From Bacteroidota bacterium (lineage in GTDB: Bacteria; Bacteroidota; Bacteroidia; B-17B0; Aurantibacillaceae): 64,000 bases of DNA. Each line of letters begins with the position of its first letter. Position 1 is the first letter of the stretch. Below the pieces are notes generated by a model. It searched no databases. It was not told where the DNA came from and saw only the letters and a list, made by a program, of their open reading frames with translations. The position numbers were made by a program, and so were the translations under genes. This document shows positions 16,459-26,453 of the stretch, one piece after another. Location of the stretch: NCBI GenBank assembly GCA_030684395.1, contig JAUXTT010000004.1:248001-312000 (forward strand). The letters run 5' to 3'.

Positions 16459-19189
16459 CCTCTTCCTCCTTTGTTTTAGTACTATTAAACTTATACATCA
16501 ATTGGAGTAAAAAATAGCGTTTTATAATGTTGGTTTTGGTGTCTGTAATTACATTCGAATTAACTGTTCGGCTTGCATTAATGTTTTGATTCAAAATGTC
16601 ATTTCCTTGCACAGATAAGATCATGTTCTCGTTCTTAAGGAATTTTTTTCCGAACGATGCGTTCCAAATAAAGTAATTAATATTGTAACCATATGTTCTG
16701 TTTCTATTCAATGTATAGGTCAGATCCTGCATCATTACGAATTTCTTTGGAAGTTGCCATTCAACCTCAAGCCCGTACTGCTCGGTTGCATAGGGTTTGT
16801 TTGTTTCGTTACTCAGGGTCGATTTAGGAACATTGTATTCGTAACTTGCTCCAAGGGTTAAAGTAATTTTATCTGTATTCACTTCCAGCTCCATCGAACT
16901 TGACAAAGAAGCGGTAGTCGTAATATTTTTCTTTTCATTTATAAATGAAATGGTGTTATCATAATCCGCGTTCAGTTCAGGGCTCAACAAAAGTACTTTT
17001 TTAAAAAAAGGAATTCCCATTCCAAACCATGCTCTGCTATTGTAATTACCATTTACATTTACTGTTTTTGAAACAGTTCTCCCAAATTCATCGTAAGTAG
17101 TCGAATTTCCAAATGCGTTATTATTGAAGTCGGCACTTATGCCCGACCATAAATTTAACCCGCTTATTGGTTTAAATGAATAAAAATAACTTTCCACATG
17201 ATGATCATAAGAAGGCAACAAATCAGGATTTCCTGAAGAAATAAAATTGGGGTTATTATTATTTGGAACCGGCTGTAACTGACCGATACTAGGCAAACTT
17301 GACCCCGTAAAATAACTCAGGTTCAAACTCTTATTGTCGGTAAATTTATAGCGATAGGTTAAAAATGGCAATACACTCAACACATTTTGCTCTATGGTGT
17401 TATTTGTAATAAGATTAGTGTTATTCACTAATACTTGTCTTACACGTGTACCTGTAACAAACCTCAGTTTTTTTGTTTCCCGGATAAATTTAAACCCCGG
17501 GCGAATTGTATTTCTTGAATTTCGAAAGTTGTTACTGAATATAGAATCCCGTTCACTGTATTCGCTATTTACATAATTAAAAGCTTCTTTATTCTGGCTT
17601 CCTCCGTTATTTAAATAGTCGAACAAAAATTCGAGTTTGATTTTTTTTGTAATCGGTTCAGTATAGGAGAGAGAAACATTGTTGCTATAATTCAATATAC
17701 CGCTTTTCTTTTTTTGATCAACGTTGGAGGAGAATAAGTTGGAATCGATCTTATTTTCTGTTTTTAGCAACCCATCATTTTCACTTCTTGTATATGTAAA
17801 ATTATAACTCACAAAAAAAGTACGATCTTTCTTTTTAAAATTCTTTCTGATATTATTGTTGGCTCCAATGCTATATGTTGTTGAATTTGATAGATTAGAA
17901 ATATCCGTTTGCCGGGTAACCAGCTCTTCTTCTGAAATGAAAACATTGTTTTCACCATGTGTTTGTTTACCTGTTGAATAAGAAATTTTAGGATTTATAT
18001 CCAAAGTAGTAAGTGAATCAAGCGCATAATTGAACCCCAGGTTTAAACTATGGCCTTTACTCAGCTTCGTATCACTCGAAATATTGGTTGTTGTATATGC
18101 AGTATCGGTTAAAAAATACTGTTCACGTGTTTCAGAAGTGGTTTTTACCTGACTTTGGTTGTAAGAGTAATTTGCCAGTAGTTTTGTTTTCTTATTGATC
18201 TTTTCATTGTAATAGACACCCGTTTTTAGTGTTTGAGGGATTCCATCTGCCCCGTTCATTCTGTAGTAGTATGAATTGTTTCCATCATCGCTCATACTTC
18301 TTTCCATCTCGTTATCCAATCCGTATTTAAATACATCTTCGAAATTAAAATTTGTTTTAGGGGTGTTGCCTGCCATTCCAAATAATGAAATCTTTCTTTG
18401 TTTATTAAATCTGTTTGCTAAAAACTCTCCCTCATAAAATTTTTGAAAATCACTTGCCCCTGATACTTTTCCGAAATACCCTTTCTTAGCATCTTCCTTT
18501 AATTTAAGATTCAATACTTTTATTGTTTCCGCATCACTTCCACCATCACCTGTGTTTTCATTTTTTTTATCGTACACCTGCACCGATTCAATGTTTGTTG
18601 CGTTTAAGTTACGGGTTGCCATGGTAGGATCACTCCCAAAAAACTCATCTCCATCAACCAAAACCTTATCAACTGTTTTTCCTTGTGTGGTTATTTTTCC
18701 CTGCGCATCTACACGCATCCCCGGGAGTTTTTTCAAGAGATCTTCCACAGTTGCATTCGGTTTTACTTTGAACGAATCGGCTGTATAAATAAGCGTATCG
18801 CCTTTGTAATAAATAGGGTCTCTGAAACCAAGTACCGTAACCTCATTTAACTGTTGTGTTTTGGGAGGCAAAGTGATCTTCCCAAAATCAAAAACATTAT
18901 TCTCTTTACTACCTGTTACAATATATAATGCGTCCGCATATTTTGGGTGAGAAATAATTACCTGATATGTATCGAGTGGAAGAGCTTTTAACTGAAACAA
19001 ACCATCAGTGTTACTTCGGGTGAAATCCACTAAAACAGAGTCGCTTAGTTTGACTGCAATTATAACCGCGTTTGGAAGCGCGTTTGTTGCATTTGTGTCC
19101 CTTACATTTCCTCCGATCTGCATACGATCCTGCGCATGACCACGCAAAAAAGCTATTAACAAGCTGAACAGCAGTAAGAGTTTGTGCAT
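16445..19189 (-). CDS. TonB-dependent receptor-like outer-membrane barrel
   Basis: 914 residues. Signal peptide (about 1-20, ending RGHAQ), carboxypeptidase-regulatory-like beta sandwich (about 25-110), plug domain (about 120-220, with VEDLLKKLPGMRVDAQGK and VDKVLVDGDEFFG), then a long 22-strand-type barrel of the OMP_b-brl_3 kind. The frame is open to 19213, but that stretch overlaps a TAACTTTG promoter box, so ATG 19189 is used. It probably imports a ligand or serves as surface partner of the GLPGLI protein it overlaps; no SusD-like lipoprotein is adjacent, so a glycan-uptake role is not indicated. Confidence 0.88.
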   Translation of the reverse strand: MHKLLLLFSLLIAFLRGHAQDRMQIGGNVRDTNATNALPNAVIIAVKLSDSVLVDFTRSNTDGLFQLKALPLDTYQVIISHPKYADALYIVTGSKENNVFDFGKITLPPKTQQLNEVTVLGFRDPIYYKGDTLIYTADSFKVKPNATVEDLLKKLPGMRVDAQGKITTQGKTVDKVLVDGDEFFGSDPTMATRNLNATNIESVQVYDKKNENTGDGGSDAETIKVLNLKLKEDAKKGYFGKVSGASDFQKFYEGEFLANRFNKQRKISLFGMAGNTPKTNFNFEDVFKYGLDNEMERSMSDDGNNSYYYRMNGADGIPQTLKTGVYYNEKINKKTKLLANYSYNQSQVKTTSETREQYFLTDTAYTTTNISSDTKLSKGHSLNLGFNYALDSLTTLDINPKISYSTGKQTHGENNVFISEEELVTRQTDISNLSNSTTYSIGANNNIRKNFKKKDRTFFVSYNFTYTRSENDGLLKTENKIDSNLFSSNVDQKKKSGILNYSNNVSLSYTEPITKKIKLEFLFDYLNNGGSQNKEAFNYVNSEYSERDSIFSNNFRNSRNTIRPGFKFIRETKKLRFVTGTRVRQVLVNNTNLITNNTIEQNVLSVLPFLTYRYKFTDNKSLNLSYFTGSSLPSIGQLQPVPNNNNPNFISSGNPDLLPSYDHHVESYFYSFKPISGLNLWSGISADFNNNAFGNSTTYDEFGRTVSKTVNVNGNYNSRAWFGMGIPFFKKVLLLSPELNADYDNTISFINEKKNITTTASLSSSMELEVNTDKITLTLGASYEYNVPKSTLSNETNKPYATEQYGLEVEWQLPKKFVMMQDLTYTLNRNRTYGYNINYFIWNASFGKKFLKNENMILSVQGNDILNQNINASRTVNSNVITDTKTNIIKRYFLLQLMYKFNSTKTKEEEDDMF

Positions 19190-19210
19190 AGGGGGTTTTA
19201 AGTGTGGCGT

Positions 19211-19218
19211 CAAAGTTA
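19211..19218 (-). promoter_or_regulatory. -7 box of the barrel-GLPGLI unit
   Basis: TAACTTTG on the minus strand matches TAnnTTTG exactly, 21 nt before the ATG at 19189. This decides the start codon of the barrel gene. Confidence 0.5.
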
Positions 19219-19302
19219 TAGGAAATAGAAAAGTAATAAGCTGCCGTTCATAGAAATTATACTAAAAAAGCTTAAAAAGTGAGGAGGGTAACAACAATAA
19301 AA

Positions 19303-19326
19303 AAAGGCAGTCTTCCGACGGCCTTT
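19303..19326 (-). terminator. Rho-independent terminator of sucA-odhB
   Basis: On the minus strand: AAAGGC, C, GTC, loop GGAA, GAC, T, GCCTTT followed by a T-run. It lies 20 bp after the odhB stop and is a classic intrinsic terminator. Confidence 0.8.
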
Positions 19327-19345
19327 CTTTCAATATATTCTATTT

Positions 19346-20605
19346 TTACAATCCTAACAATACTTCTTCCGGTTGTTTACCTCCAAATAACATTCTGCTT
19401 GGATTTTCTAACATTTCTTTTACTTTCACTAAGAATCCAACACTCTCCCTTCCGTCGATAATGCGATGATCATAACTCAATGCAACGTACATCATCGGGC
19501 GAATAACAACTTGCCCATTAACAGCCATCGGTCGCTCCACAACGTTATGCATACCTAAGATCGCACTTTGCGGTGGATTGATAATTGGTGTACTCATCAT
19601 GGATCCAAATACACCGCCGTTAGTGATGGTAAATGTTCCGCCTTCCATATCCGGGATAGTTAATTTTCCGTCACGTGCTTTGAGAGCCATAGCTTTTATT
19701 CCTGCTTCAATTCCTGCCAAACTCAACTGCTCTGCATTTCTCAATACCGGAACCATTAAACCTTTTGGAGCACTAACAGCAATACCAATATCACAATATT
19801 TATGGTAAACAATTTCTTCTCCGTTGATCATTGCATTTACAGCCGGGAAATGAAATAAAGCTTCAGTAACCGCTTTGGTAAAGAAACTCATAAAACCCAC
19901 ATTTACTCCGTGTACTTTTGTAAACTGCTCTTTGTATTTAGCACGTAATGCATAAATTGCACTCATATCTACTTCATTGAAAGTAGTAAGCATAGCAGTT
20001 TCGTTCTTAACGGATACCAAACGCTTTGCAACCACTTTACGCAAGTTTGTCATCTTCTGAACATCTTTATCGCGGCCACCTTTCCATGAATTGGAAAGAA
20101 CCTCAATGGCTGTAGGTAATCCGTTTGATAATGCAGCTAATACATCTTGTTTAGTAATGCGACCATCTTTACCTGTTCCGTTTATCTGTGCAGATTTTAC
20201 ATTATTCTCAGCCATTATTTTAGCAGCTGAGATACTTGGAGTGCCTGAAGCATAGCTCTTCTCGACTGCGCTCGAAGTAACAGCTTCTACCTTTTTTACC
20301 TCTGCTTTCACCTCAACCTTTGGCTTCTCGACTTCGCTCGAAGTGACAGCTTTAGGTTCAGGTTTAAATGAAGTATCGATCTTTACCACAACTTGTCCAA
20401 CCTTTACTGTATCTCCTTCAGCAGCCAACACTTCTATCTTTCCGCTTTCTTCTGCATTCAATGTAAGAGTAGCTTTGTCCGAATCAACTTCAGCAAGTAC
20501 TTCATCTTTTTCAACTATATCGCCAGTGTTTTTTACCCAACGTGCAATAACCACTTCTGTAATTGATTCGCCCGGGCTTGGTACTTTAAGTTCTACGATT
20601 GCCAT
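19346..20605 (-). CDS. odhB: 2-oxoglutarate dehydrogenase E2 (succinyltransferase)
   Basis: Core of the 2-oxoglutarate dehydrogenase complex of the TCA cycle: moves the succinyl group from lipoate to CoA. 419 residues: lipoyl domain (1-77) with lipoylated Lys44 in EVDSDKAT; flexible linker (78-118); E1/E3-binding domain (121-160, with KIMAENNV and [11 protein letters not shown]); catalytic domain (about 190-419) with active His about 380 in DHRIIDG. The linker holds two near-identical octapeptides, VTSSEVEK (87-94) and VTSSAVEK (109-116), written by dispersed DNA repeats. It follows sucA by 43 bp, the usual order. Confidence 0.95.
   Translation of the reverse strand: MAIVELKVPSPGESITEVVIARWVKNTGDIVEKDEVLAEVDSDKATLTLNAEESGKIEVLAAEGDTVKVGQVVVKIDTSFKPEPKAVTSSEVEKPKVEVKAEVKKVEAVTSSAVEKSYASGTPSISAAKIMAENNVKSAQINGTGKDGRITKQDVLAALSNGLPTAIEVLSNSWKGGRDKDVQKMTNLRKVVAKRLVSVKNETAMLTTFNEVDMSAIYALRAKYKEQFTKVHGVNVGFMSFFTKAVTEALFHFPAVNAMINGEEIVYHKYCDIGIAVSAPKGLMVPVLRNAEQLSLAGIEAGIKAMALKARDGKLTIPDMEGGTFTITNGGVFGSMMSTPIINPPQSAILGMHNVVERPMAVNGQVVIRPMMYVALSYDHRIIDGRESVGFLVKVKEMLENPSRMLFGGKQPEEVLLGL
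20259..20283 (-). repeat. In-frame dispersed repeat in odhB, copy 1
   Basis: The core CTCGACTGCGCTCGAAG is nearly self-complementary and differs at one base from copy 2 at 20325. It encodes AVTSSAVEK in the interdomain linker. Confidence 0.7.
20325..20349 (-). repeat. In-frame dispersed repeat in odhB, copy 2
   Basis: The core CTCGACTTCGCTCGAAG encodes AVTSSEVEK in the linker. A third copy, in the opposite orientation, is at 63938. Confidence 0.7.
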
Positions 20606-20648
20606 ATGTTTTAATGTTTGATATTAACTATTTATGTTTGATGCTGTT

Positions 20649-23378
20649 TTATTTCACTAATACTTTGGTGAATATTTTTTTCATAATCTCTTCGTTTTCT
20701 TCTGCATGTTTTTTACTAAAGCCTGTTGCAGGAGAAGCTCCTTCGTCACGTCCAATATATTTTAGGTTCAATGAACGAACTGCATGATCAATGTGTCTCC
20801 ATGGTCCCGCATTCTCTGTTTCTTCCTGAACCCACATCAGGTCTTTCGCATTAGGATATTTCTTCAGAATTGCATCAAACTGCTTTTGCGGGAAAGGATA
20901 CAATTGTTCAATTCTCACAACTGCAAGATCAGATACACCTTCTTTTTCTCTGCGTTCGATCAAATCGTAGTATACTTTTCCTGAACAGAAAGCGATACGT
21001 GTTGCCTTTTTTGCATCCGCTGCAGGATCATCAATTACTTCCTGGAATTTTCCTTTTGTAAAATCTTCCAACTTACTCACACAAGATGGGTAACGTAATA
21101 ATTTTTTAGGAGTGAAACAGATCAATGGTTTACGGAAATCACGTTTCAGCTGGCGACGGATAGCATGGAATTGCTGAGCCGGCGTTGTAGCATTAATGAT
21201 CTGCATGTTGTTCTTAGCACACATCTGTAGGAAACGTTCCATACGTGCAGATGAATGCTCCGGCCCTTGTCCTTCATAGCCATGAGGCAACAATACAACC
21301 AATCCATTCATACGTTGCCATTTGTATTCGGCAGCAGCAAGGTATTGATCAAAAATAATTTGCGCTCCGTTGAAGAAATCTCCAAACTGTGCTTCCCAAA
21401 TGGTAAGAATATCGGGCGATGCAAATGCATATCCATATTCAAATCCAAGAACACCGTATTCGCTTAACAATGAATTATAAATTCTTAGTTCGCCTTTTGC
21501 TCCAATGTTATTTAATGGAGTATATTCTTCTTCGCTATCTTCCACTTTAATAACGGCATGACGATGAGAGAAAGTTCCGCGCTCCACATCCTGTCCACTG
21601 AAACGTACATGGCTTCCTTCGTTCATCAAAGAAGCATAAGCCAATAATTCGCCCATTGCCCAATCGTAATTGTCATTAACGATCATAGCCTTTCTATCGT
21701 CAAATACTTTCTGAATTTTGCTGAAGAATTTTTTATCCTTTGGTAATTCAGTAGTTTTTTTAGCAAGATCTAAAAACACTTTTTTATCTACTGAGGTGTC
21801 AGGAGAAAAATCGAAATCAGTTTCTGCAGCTTTTTTCAAGCCCTTCCAATTTCCTTCCAGAAAAGAAGTAACTTTTGCTTTTTCCGTTTTCTTTGCTTCA
21901 TCCAGATTTGTGTCTAACTGAGCTTTAAATGCGGTTTCAATTTCTTTTGCTTCTGCAGCTAATTCAGATCCTTCATCCTGCAATTTTTTTACATAAATAT
22001 CTTTAGGATTTGGATGCGCCGCAATTGCTTTGTATAATACAGGCTGAGTGAAACGAGGCTCATCTCCTTCGTTGTGACCATATTTACGGTAACACAACAG
22101 ATCCACAAATACATCTCTGTGAAAAGTTTGACGGAATTCCATTGCCAGTTTTGCAACAAAACAAACCGCTTCAATATCATCTCCATTAACGTGAAATACG
22201 GGTGACAACACAACTTTTGCTACATCGGTACAATATGTAGATGAACGACCATCGGTAAAGTTAGTTGTAAAACCAACCTGATTGTTTACTACAAAATGAA
22301 TTGTTCCACCTGTTTTGTATCCATCCAGTTGACTCATTTGCAATACTTCGTATACAATTCCCTGACCTGCAATGGCAGCATCACCATGTAACAAAATAGC
22401 GAGTGCTTTTGAACTGTCACCATTATGGCGATTATCAATTTTTGCACGAACAATCCCTTCTACCACCGGATTCACCGTTTCCAAATGCGAAGGGTTTGGG
22501 GTAAGACTCATGTGAATCTTTTTTCCTGAATTACTAATTTGATCACTACTATAACCCATGTGATATTTCACATCACCATCAAACAAACTGTCTTCACTTG
22601 GGCGGCCCTCAAACTCCGTAAATACATCTTTATATGTTTTGTTCATGATGTTTGTAAGCACACTTAAACGTCCGCGATGTGGCATACCAATTACAAAATC
22701 TTCTACACCTAAATCTGCCGCATGTTCCATCAATGTATCCATTGCAGGAATTAAAGCTTCACCACCTTCTAATGAGAAACGTTTTTGCCCAACGAATTTT
22801 GTATGCAAATAATTTTCGAACCCAACTGCCTGAGTTAATTTTTTAAGAATCGTTCTTTTTTCATCTAAAGAAAATGAAGGTGTATTACGTGATTTCTCCA
22901 TTCTATCCTGCAGCCATTTAACAACCTTTGGCTCACGAACAAATAAATATTCCACACCTATACTCTGACAATAGGTTTGATCAAGGTGGGCAACAATATC
23001 TTTTAGTTTTGCAGGTCCAAGACCAAGTTCGCTACCCGCCTGAAAAATCGTTTCAAGATCCTTGTCACTCAAGCCAAAATTAGCAAGATCAAGTGTAGGT
23101 TCGTAGGTGCGACGTTCACGAACCGGATTTGTTTTAGTGAACAAATGTCCGCGTTGACGGTACCCGTTAATAAGCGTAATTACTTTAAATTCTTTAGATA
23201 TATTTTCAGGAACTACTCCTCCCGACATTGGTTCATCATAATTTGCCTTAGCAAAATCGAAGCCTTTAAAAAAATCTCTCCACGAAGCATCAACTGCATT
23301 GGGATCATTTACGTATTGTTGGTATAGGCTTTCTATCGCGTTAACGTCGCTGGTGCCTACAAAAGAAAATTTATCCAT
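20649..23378 (-). CDS. sucA: 2-oxoglutarate dehydrogenase E1
   Basis: Thiamine-diphosphate-dependent decarboxylation of 2-oxoglutarate. The 909 residues fit the family. Features: N-terminal SFVGTSDVNAIESLYQQY segment that binds the E2 core, the substrate loop GMPHRGRLSVL, the ThDP region LHGDAAIAGQGIVYE and VNNQVGFTT, YRKYGHNEGDEP, and the C-terminal transketolase-like half with LLPHGYEGQGPEHSSAR. It is first in the sucA-odhB operon; lpd is not in the window. The region to the divergent histidine kinase gene is 248 bp; a TAACTTCG box on the minus strand is a weak promoter candidate. Confidence 0.96.
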   Translation of the reverse strand: MDKFSFVGTSDVNAIESLYQQYVNDPNAVDASWRDFFKGFDFAKANYDEPMSGGVVPENISKEFKVITLINGYRQRGHLFTKTNPVRERRTYEPTLDLANFGLSDKDLETIFQAGSELGLGPAKLKDIVAHLDQTYCQSIGVEYLFVREPKVVKWLQDRMEKSRNTPSFSLDEKRTILKKLTQAVGFENYLHTKFVGQKRFSLEGGEALIPAMDTLMEHAADLGVEDFVIGMPHRGRLSVLTNIMNKTYKDVFTEFEGRPSEDSLFDGDVKYHMGYSSDQISNSGKKIHMSLTPNPSHLETVNPVVEGIVRAKIDNRHNGDSSKALAILLHGDAAIAGQGIVYEVLQMSQLDGYKTGGTIHFVVNNQVGFTTNFTDGRSSTYCTDVAKVVLSPVFHVNGDDIEAVCFVAKLAMEFRQTFHRDVFVDLLCYRKYGHNEGDEPRFTQPVLYKAIAAHPNPKDIYVKKLQDEGSELAAEAKEIETAFKAQLDTNLDEAKKTEKAKVTSFLEGNWKGLKKAAETDFDFSPDTSVDKKVFLDLAKKTTELPKDKKFFSKIQKVFDDRKAMIVNDNYDWAMGELLAYASLMNEGSHVRFSGQDVERGTFSHRHAVIKVEDSEEEYTPLNNIGAKGELRIYNSLLSEYGVLGFEYGYAFASPDILTIWEAQFGDFFNGAQIIFDQYLAAAEYKWQRMNGLVVLLPHGYEGQGPEHSSARMERFLQMCAKNNMQIINATTPAQQFHAIRRQLKRDFRKPLICFTPKKLLRYPSCVSKLEDFTKGKFQEVIDDPAADAKKATRIAFCSGKVYYDLIERREKEGVSDLAVVRIEQLYPFPQKQFDAILKKYPNAKDLMWVQEETENAGPWRHIDHAVRSLNLKYIGRDEGASPATGFSKKHAEENEEIMKKIFTKVLVK

Positions 23379-23626
23379 AATGAGGAATTTTACAAAGTAT
23401 AGGCTACGAAGTTAGAAAAAATAAAGATAATTTGCATGCGCCAAAACGGATGAATCACATTGATTTTCAGGATTAAGCAACATTTTTATAGAAAAAACAG
23501 GTTAAATCTGCTAACGATAAGCGCCCCTAATACAGTTACAGGAATTCTCTTCCCTTTGTAAATCTCCGAAGGAAACTCCACGTTTTATTTGGATTTTAAT
23601 AGATTTTATTCAGATATTGTATTGAA

Positions 23627-25582
23627 ATGAAATTCAGATATTGCTACATCCTATTCGCTTTACTACTTCATCTGAGTTCTTTTCCTCAAAACAAAGATCG
23701 CATAAAAGAATTTGAGTTGGCATTAAGTAAAGCCAAACACGATTCTACCAGAATAAAGTACTTCAATGAATTGAGTTGGGAATGGAGTTCATATAATTTT
23801 AACCTTTCTAAAACGTACGCCAAGAAGGCATTGGAGCTTGCATTAAAAACCAACGACACAAAAGCTATGGCTTCCAGTTATAATATACTGGCCTCCGTTT
23901 TTGATTATTCGGGATATTTTGACAGCTCATTTGTATATTATGCAAAAGCGTTGAAAATTCGGAAAAACGCGGGTGATAAAAATGGAGAGGCAAATATTCT
24001 TAATAACATTGGCATCTCTTTTTATTTTCAGGGAAATTTTAATGAAGCACTAAAATATTACCTAAAAGCAGCCGGCATAAGAGAACAATTAAAAGACACC
24101 CTGGGTTATGCGCAGAGCTTAAACAACATTGGAATTATCTACAGAAACACAGGTGATCTGAAAAATGCTATTGACACGTATAAAAAATCCCTTCAGGTAA
24201 AAACGGCATTGAGAGACGATAATGGAATATACATGAGTTGCACCAACCTCATTGTAGCCTTTCAGGGAATAAAAGAATATGATTCGGCTTTTTATTACGC
24301 AGACAAGGCTTTGAGAATTGCACAAGAAAAGAAAGAATCAACTTACATCGCCGCAATATTAGGAAACAAAGCCTCTATTTATAAGAATCTGGCGCAATAC
24401 GATAAATCCATTGAGCATCTGAATAAAGCACTTGAGATGTACAAAAACACCGATAATCAACAGGACGAGGTCTTAATGATATCAATGCTCGCCGACGTTT
24501 ATTTTCTGAAAAAAGATTTTGATAAAGCACTTTATCATTACGAAAAAGGGCTATCGATGTCTAGAAAACTACAACGGAATGAAATAACATTAACTTACTT
24601 ACTCAATATTTCCAACACATATACCGGCTTGAAAAAATTCGAAAAAGCTCTGATATTTAAAACCGAATATATTACATTAAAGGATAGTATGAATAATGCT
24701 GAAAACAAAAAACAGCTGAATCAATTAAAAACAAAGTTTGAAACTGAAATAAAGGAAAAAGAAATTGCACAAGCAAAGACAGCGCAAAGACTAACACATC
24801 TTCAACTAGAAAAAAACTCTAAAGATTTACGAAATCTTATTATTCTGGCAGCTACTCTGATAGTTTTAATAAGTATCGTTTTATATTTTTTTCTGCAAAA
24901 GCGCAAAGCAAATAAAAAGATCTCTGAGCAGAGCAGAAAAATTGAAATAGCTCTCGCCGAAAAAGAAACACTGTTAAAAGAAATACATCACCGGGTAAAA
25001 AATAATCTTCAAATTATTTCCGGACTACTTGAACTACAGGAATCGCTTCATCAGGATCCGGGAACCCATAAAATAATAGAAGAAGCTCAAAGTCGCATTA
25101 AATCAATGGCTATCACACACGAAATGCTTTATCAAAACGCAGATCTTTCTGCCATTGATTTTCAGGAATACGTGGAGCGCTTAGTTGACAGTGTGGAGAA
25201 GTCTTTTTCCGGGCAGGAACTTTCTGTAGAAAAAATAATTGATGTTAAGAACGTTTTTTTTAGCATCGACACAATCATTCCGATTGGACTCATTTTGAAT
25301 GAACTCATCACCAATTCATATAAATATGCTTTTGAAAAGGATAGAGGAAATAAATTATTTGTTTCAATCGAAAAAAAAGAAAGTACCTGGATACTAACCT
25401 GCGGCGATACGGGAATGGGATTACCGGAAAAAGTATCTGATGTTCTTAAACAAAAAACATTTGGCCTGAGGTTAGTAGGTATGCTGATAAGGCAGTTGAA
25501 AGGAAGCTACACATATACATTTGAAAATGGAGCTTTTTTCGTACTTTCGTTTAAAGAACTTGTTCCCACTTCACATGATTAA
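23627..25582 (+). CDS. TPR-sensor histidine kinase (HisKA_2 type)
   Basis: 651 residues: signal peptide (about 1-20), periplasmic TPR repeats (about 35-370; NIGISFYFQGNFNEALKYY and similar), coiled coil, a membrane helix (about 402-420), a dimerisation/phosphoacceptor domain of the HisKA_2 family with His about 454 in EIHHRVKNNLQ, and a HATPase_c domain with N-box NELITNSYKYAF and G-box CGDTGMGLP. The expected mechanism is autophosphorylation and transfer to the LytTR regulator whose gene overlaps it by 8 bp. The signal is unknown; the TPR part suggests a protein or peptide partner in the periplasm. Confidence 0.92.
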   Translation: MKFRYCYILFALLLHLSSFPQNKDRIKEFELALSKAKHDSTRIKYFNELSWEWSSYNFNLSKTYAKKALELALKTNDTKAMASSYNILASVFDYSGYFDSSFVYYAKALKIRKNAGDKNGEANILNNIGISFYFQGNFNEALKYYLKAAGIREQLKDTLGYAQSLNNIGIIYRNTGDLKNAIDTYKKSLQVKTALRDDNGIYMSCTNLIVAFQGIKEYDSAFYYADKALRIAQEKKESTYIAAILGNKASIYKNLAQYDKSIEHLNKALEMYKNTDNQQDEVLMISMLADVYFLKKDFDKALYHYEKGLSMSRKLQRNEITLTYLLNISNTYTGLKKFEKALIFKTEYITLKDSMNNAENKKQLNQLKTKFETEIKEKEIAQAKTAQRLTHLQLEKNSKDLRNLIILAATLIVLISIVLYFFLQKRKANKKISEQSRKIEIALAEKETLLKEIHHRVKNNLQIISGLLELQESLHQDPGTHKIIEEAQSRIKSMAITHEMLYQNADLSAIDFQEYVERLVDSVEKSFSGQELSVEKIIDVKNVFFSIDTIIPIGLILNELITNSYKYAFEKDRGNKLFVSIEKKESTWILTCGDTGMGLPEKVSDVLKQKTFGLRLVGMLIRQLKGSYTYTFENGAFFVLSFKELVPTSHD

Positions 25583-26291
25583 AGTTGCCATTTTAGATGA
25601 TGAAATTATTATCTGCGAAACCCTCGAGAAATTTCTCAGTGAGCTTGGATATAACGTAGTAGGATATGCACTAAGTTATCAGGAAGCTATTGAACTAGCG
25701 GAAAATGAAAAGCCGGACGTTTTTTTGCTGGACATTAACCTCAACGAAAAAAAATCAGGTAAAGATTTCGCGGCTTATTTAAGAGAACATGTAGCTATTC
25801 CGCTCATCTTTATTTCCTCCTATTCAGATAAAACCACGCTGGACAGCATAAAGCAAGTCAGACCGAATGGATACCTGGTAAAGCCTTTCAATAAAAATGA
25901 TCTATACACTTCTATCGAAATTGCTCTGAACAATTTCAACATCCGCCAATCAGAGGAAAAAAAAGAGATGAGTACGGAAACCGATAGCTTTTTTATTAAG
26001 CAGGATTCTTTTTTTGAAAAAATCAAATACGACGATCTATTGTATATTAAATCCGAAGGTGTGTACGTAGAACTTTACACCGAAACAAAAAAATACCTTC
26101 ATCGTGAAACGCTGAAAAATATGTTGGATAGGTTTTTGCCCAAGCAATTTCAGCAAACACAACGCTCTTATATTGTTAACACAAACCATATTAGCGCAGC
26201 CAGCAGAGAAAGTGTAATGATAAAAGGGACATCTGTTCCCGTAAGTCCTTCTTATGCCAATGAACTGTTTCTTAAATTAAACATCGGATAA
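25575..26291 (+). CDS. LytTR-family response regulator
   Basis: 238 residues: receiver domain (1-120) with the acidic pocket LDDE (8-10), phosphoacceptor Asp53 in LLDINL, and Lys103 in VKPF; then a LytTR DNA-binding domain (about 139-238) with DLLYIKSEGVYVELYT and QTQRSYIVN. The ATG at 25575 lies within the stop region of the kinase gene (ATGATTAA), so the pair is translationally coupled. LytTR proteins bind pairs of direct repeats about two helical turns apart; such a repeat is found 68 bp after this gene at 26359-26392. Confidence 0.94.
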   Translation: MIKVAILDDEIIICETLEKFLSELGYNVVGYALSYQEAIELAENEKPDVFLLDINLNEKKSGKDFAAYLREHVAIPLIFISSYSDKTTLDSIKQVRPNGYLVKPFNKNDLYTSIEIALNNFNIRQSEEKKEMSTETDSFFIKQDSFFEKIKYDDLLYIKSEGVYVELYTETKKYLHRETLKNMLDRFLPKQFQQTQRSYIVNTNHISAASRESVMIKGTSVPVSPSYANELFLKLNIG

Positions 26292-26358
26292 TCTTTTACC
26301 TGATGACACTCAAGTATAAAACTGCAGTTATTTAGCCGTTCTCCCGCTTACTCTTCCT

Positions 26359-26392
26359 GTTTCGTATCAAATTTGACCCGTTTCGTATCAAA
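26359..26392 (+). promoter_or_regulatory. LytTR-like tandem operator
   Basis: Two perfect copies of GTTTCGTATCAAA at 26359-26371 and 26380-26392, 21 bp start to start (two helical turns), the geometry of LytTR sites. The second copy is centred about 47 bp upstream of the start site predicted from the -7 box at 26420. Confidence 0.6.
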
Positions 26393-26419
26393 AATTCGAT
26401 CGATCTATTTTAATTGATC

Positions 26420-26427
26420 TATATTTG
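26420..26427 (+). promoter_or_regulatory. -7 box of the 26454-27916 unit
   Basis: TATATTTG is an exact consensus match. No TTG lies 19 nt upstream, fitting a promoter that needs an activator. Confidence 0.5.
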
Positions 26428-26453
26428 GTATAAATGATCTAAACTTAATTCTT

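Noticed and set aside
19190-19213. TTG start for the TonB-type barrel
   Set aside because: It falls on the TAACTTTG box; ATG 19189 begins a proper signal peptide.
23531-23539. TACAGTTAC as a LytTR site before the histidine kinase
   Set aside because: Only one copy; no second repeat at 21 bp on either side.
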